From Williamsia faeni (GTDB lineage Bacteria > Actinomycetota > Actinomycetes > Mycobacteriales > Mycobacteriaceae): a stretch of 53,830 bases of DNA. Below, in pieces: positions 51,891 to 53,830 of this stretch. The notes beneath the pieces were generated by a model, which did no database searches, was not told where the DNA came from, and saw only the letters and a program-made list of their open reading frames with translations. Location of the stretch: contig QJJF01000016.1 of the NCBI GenBank assembly GCA_003202005.1, forward strand, positions 1 through 53,830. The letters run 5' to 3'. Within the stretch, counting starts at the first letter, position 1. Every line of letters starts with the position of its first letter. The position numbers and the translations under genes are program-made.

Positions 51891-52489
51891 CGGGCTGGAT
51901 GGTGGCAGCTCTGACGGGCGCGGCGGCCATTCTTCTGTGGCCCAAACCCGAGTGGATCACGTATCGGGTTCTTGGCCCGCCGGTCCGGCGTGAACGGAAT
52001 CGTGATCCGCGCTGGCTCGGCGTGAAGCCCCGGGCCGACGATCCGTTCGCCGCGGCAGCCGGCTACGACCTGTTTGCGGTCTGCCTGCGCGCGGGCCTGC
52101 CAGTCGGCATGGCCGCACGGGTGGTCTCGGAATCGGCACCACCGGCACTCGCCCGCACCCTCGCGCAGGCTGCCGACCTGTTGTCGCTGGGTGCCGACCC
52201 GGCTCAGGCCTGGGCAGTTCCCGATTCCGCAGATCCTTCCGCGCAGGCGCTGGCTTCGATGGCCCGGCGGTCAGCGAGGGCCGGGTCGTCGCCGGTACGT
52301 GGGCTCGCCGAATTGGCGGAGAGCCGAAGAGGTGAGGCGCAGGACCGGGCCGCCGCGGCAGCCGAGCGCGCTGGGGTGGCGATCAGTGGACCACTGGGTT
52401 TGTGCTTCCTCCCTGCGTTTGTGTGTTTGGGGATAGTGCCGGTGGTCATCGGGCTGGCCGGGCCGGTCTTCGGTGGCGGGCTGATGTGA
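51887..52489 (+). CDS. TadC-like pilus assembly membrane protein (Rv3657c-like)
   Basis: The protein is 200 aa from ATG 51887 (overlap with tadB). One N-terminal membrane helix precedes a T2SSF-like helical repeat (YDLFAVCLRAGLPVGMAARV; ARRSARAGSSPVRGLAELAE) and a C-terminal helix FLPAFVCLGIVPVVIGLAGP. It is shorter than proteobacterial TadC, as usual in this actinobacterial locus. It is partner of the TadB-like protein. The pilin gene follows after 45 bases. Confidence 0.85.
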   Translation: MTGWMVAALTGAAAILLWPKPEWITYRVLGPPVRRERNRDPRWLGVKPRADDPFAAAAGYDLFAVCLRAGLPVGMAARVVSESAPPALARTLAQAADLLSLGADPAQAWAVPDSADPSAQALASMARRSARAGSSPVRGLAELAESRRGEAQDRAAAAAERAGVAISGPLGLCFLPAFVCLGIVPVVIGLAGPVFGGGLM

Positions 52490-52534
52490 GACCTGCCGCG
52501 GAGAATCCGCGGCACGGATAGGGGAGGAAACGAA

Positions 52535-52741
52535 ATGATCAACAGAATGATTCGCGAGGTCAAGGTACGGACTGCACTGCTGATGACCGATGACAGCGGC
52601 ATGAGTACGGCCGAATATGCGATCGGAACCATCGCGGCGGCAGCTTTTGGGGCGATCCTCTACACAGTGGTGACCGGCGATAACATCGTGACTGCGCTGA
52701 CGGGGATCATCAACAAGGCGCTCCAAACCACGGTCGGCTGA
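52535..52741 (+). CDS. Flp-type pilin (DUF4244, Rv3656c-like)
   Basis: This 68-aa protein has GAGGAAA just upstream. After a basic leader comes GMSTAEYAIGTIAAAAFGAI: a Gly-x-Ser-Thr-x-Glu-Tyr prepilin cleavage-like site followed by a hydrophobic helix, the mark of Flp/Tad pilins. The Glu-Tyr pair at mature positions 5-6 fits. It is the likely major subunit of the pilus. No prepilin peptidase gene is in the window; it must be elsewhere. Confidence 0.9.
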   Translation: MINRMIREVKVRTALLMTDDSGMSTAEYAIGTIAAAAFGAILYTVVTGDNIVTALTGIINKALQTTVG

Positions 52742-52744
52742 TCC

Positions 52745-53101
52745 ATGCGACGGCGGGGATTGCCGGCCGATGACCGGGGGATGGTGACGATCGAGGCGGC
52801 GTTTGCGATTGCCTCGATCGTCGCGGTGGTGGTGATCTCCGTGGTCGGGGTGGTTGCGGTGGCCGCACATATCCGCTGCATCGATGCCGCGCGCGAGGTT
52901 GCACGCATTGCAGCGCAAGGAGATTCGGTCAGGGCCCGGGATGTGGGCAGGCAAGTGGCTCCGCGAGGTGCCACGGTGACCCTGCGCGCCGAAGGGACGG
53001 TGGTGGAGGCCCGGGTGCGGGTGTCGGTGCCGTTGTTGACGATGCTCGACGTGAGTGCCACGGCAGTGGCGGCACTAGAGCCCGTCGGTGCGGATCAATG
53101 A
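52745..53101 (+). CDS. TadE-like minor pilin (Rv3655c-like)
   Basis: The protein is 118 aa, 3 bases after the pilin gene. DRGMVTIEAAFAIASIVAVV is a TadE-type start: Gly before the cleavage site, Glu at mature position 5, then a membrane helix. The mature part (RCIDAAREVARIAAQGD) is typical of TadE/TadF pseudopilins. It overlaps the next gene by 4 bases. Confidence 0.88.
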   Translation: MRRRGLPADDRGMVTIEAAFAIASIVAVVVISVVGVVAVAAHIRCIDAAREVARIAAQGDSVRARDVGRQVAPRGATVTLRAEGTVVEARVRVSVPLLTMLDVSATAVAALEPVGADQ

Positions 53102-53457
53102 ACTTACTCCGCGACGACCGTGGATCGGCGACCGTTGTCGGGGCCATGGTCATCTCCGGCCTGATTGCTGTGGTTCTACTGATTATCTATGTGGGAGCGG
53201 CTATTTCGGCTCGTCACCAGACCCAGTCGGCGGCTGACCTCGCTGCGCTGGCCGCAGCGCAGCGCCTGGTGATGGGTGAATCCGATCCATGTGGGGCAGC
53301 CCGAGACATCGCAACCCGGATGTCCGCATCGGTGAAAGAGTGCCGGGTCCTGGGCGGTGACGTTGTGGTCACCGCCCAGGTCGCAGGGGAAATCGGCGCC
53401 TTGGGACTCCGGACGTCACGCGCTACCGCCCGTGCCGGACCGTCGGAACCGGGATGA
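53098..53457 (+). CDS. TadG/Rv3654c-like secreted pseudopilin-type protein
   Basis: This 119-aa protein begins MNLLRDDRGSATVVGAMVIS, followed by a membrane helix (GLIAVVLLIIYVGAAIS) and RHQTQSAADLAALAAAQRLV. That is the TadG/Rv3654c helix-plus-Ala-rich pattern. Two cysteines (SDPCGAARD; KECRVLG) may form a disulfide outside. It is the last gene of the Tad operon. In M. tuberculosis Rv3654c has been reported as secreted. Confidence 0.85.
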   Translation: MNLLRDDRGSATVVGAMVISGLIAVVLLIIYVGAAISARHQTQSAADLAALAAAQRLVMGESDPCGAARDIATRMSASVKECRVLGGDVVVTAQVAGEIGALGLRTSRATARAGPSEPG

Positions 53458-53830
53458 AGGTGGAGCAGTGCATTCCAGGGTGACTATTGCTTCGCCCGGT
53501 CCAGTGGCCACGGTCACAGGAAGGAGGTGCCGTGGCTACGGAGGCACCAGATACCGCTGGCCTGCAGTGATGTGAATGAAAACCCGCGCAGACCAGGCGA
53601 TTTGACGGTGGGTGTGGTGTTCCCGTAACTTTTGTCGAGTCAGCGAGTGAGGCACCGGAGAGCAAGAGTCCGGGGCCGGTAACACCGACAGGGATTCTTT
53701 CCTTGAAGGAACAACGTTGACCGCCCAAGTTTTGAATCAGATCCGCTTTCGAGTGGGGTGTTTCAGCGCGGGTGGTGACGGACCGCGAAGGCGGCGAGTT
53801 GCGGGCCGGATGTGAGTCGGGTAAGCTTGA
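53458..53830. other. 373-base right-end region, no gene recognised
   Basis: A promoter-like pair, TTGACG (53602-53607), 18-base spacer, TAACTT (53626-53631), is followed by about 90 bases with GC-rich pairing potential (CCGG elements near 53650-53690). A ribosome-site-like AAGGA then precedes a TTG codon at about 53717. The short frame after that TTG stops within 30 codons. This may be a structured leader for something beyond the window, but I cannot name it. Confidence 0.35.

Overview
This is high-GC actinobacterial DNA from a mycolic-acid-bacterium relative of the Gordonia type. Three things point there: the strong G/C third-position bias, the CoA-ester and F420-type enzyme content, and long synteny (from memory) with the Mycobacterium tuberculosis block Rv3654c-Rv3683. 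I infer the genus; it is not proven.

Layout. (1) 1-4.2 kb: a lipid or aromatic CoA cluster with a partial amidohydrolase, an acyl-CoA ligase, a crotonase and a TetR regulator. (2) 4.6-8.3 kb: a kdp locus keeping intact kdpD and kdpE. Of kdpFABC only a kdpF reading frame and a probable kdpC tail remain. (3) 8.7-13.7 kb: an unknown gene, a PPOX-family protein and a TetR that share one operator sequence, an amidohydrolase/AraC divergent pair, and an SDR. (4) 13.7-18.5 kb: a 4.6-kb island between 144-bp direct repeats made of the 3' half of a tRNA-Pro gene and its downstream hairpins. It holds an AraC C-terminal fragment, a small acidic protein with a repeated nonapeptide, a CrtC/AttH-like protein, a DapB-like reductase, a TetR with tandem operators, and a protein remnant. 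The intact tRNA-Pro(CGG) is at its right end. (5) 18.5-24.7 kb: the mycobacterial-type core block of metallophosphoesterase, YqeY, PonA2-like PBP, WhiB4, twin ArsA/Get3-like ATPases, a 54-aa protein and a RidA-like protein. PonA2 and WhiB4 are both cut at their facing 5' ends. (6) 24.7-33.1 kb: a block absent from the M. tuberculosis order, with HypB, a class III CoA-transferase, an amidohydrolase, an LLM oxidoreductase, a double-hotdog hydratase, a CitE-type lyase, an acyl-CoA dehydrogenase and GntR. It looks like a CoA-linked catabolic pathway. An inverted 21-bp repeat array sits between its convergent halves. (7) 33.1-40.2 kb: MBL hydrolase, Crp, small membrane protein, Nth, TlpA-like, NUDIX CoA pyrophosphatase, MarP, EphE-like and an Rv3669-like protein. 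(8) 40.3-47.1 kb: SRPBCC protein, NarL-type two-component system, small membrane protein, Acs with a divergent GAF-LuxR regulator, and a degenerate Fic-like protein. (9) 47.1-53.5 kb: a likely Ms1/MTS2823 RNA, a HAD phosphatase, a clear 6C RNA (B11), then a Tad/Flp-type pilus operon (ssd-tadA-tadB-tadC-flp-tadE-tadG-like).

The most notable points are the two reciprocal gene losses (kdpFABC; ponA2/whiB4), the tRNA-Pro-bounded island with its repeated-peptide gene, and two structured RNAs placed by structure and synteny. I found no integrase, transposase or CRISPR array.
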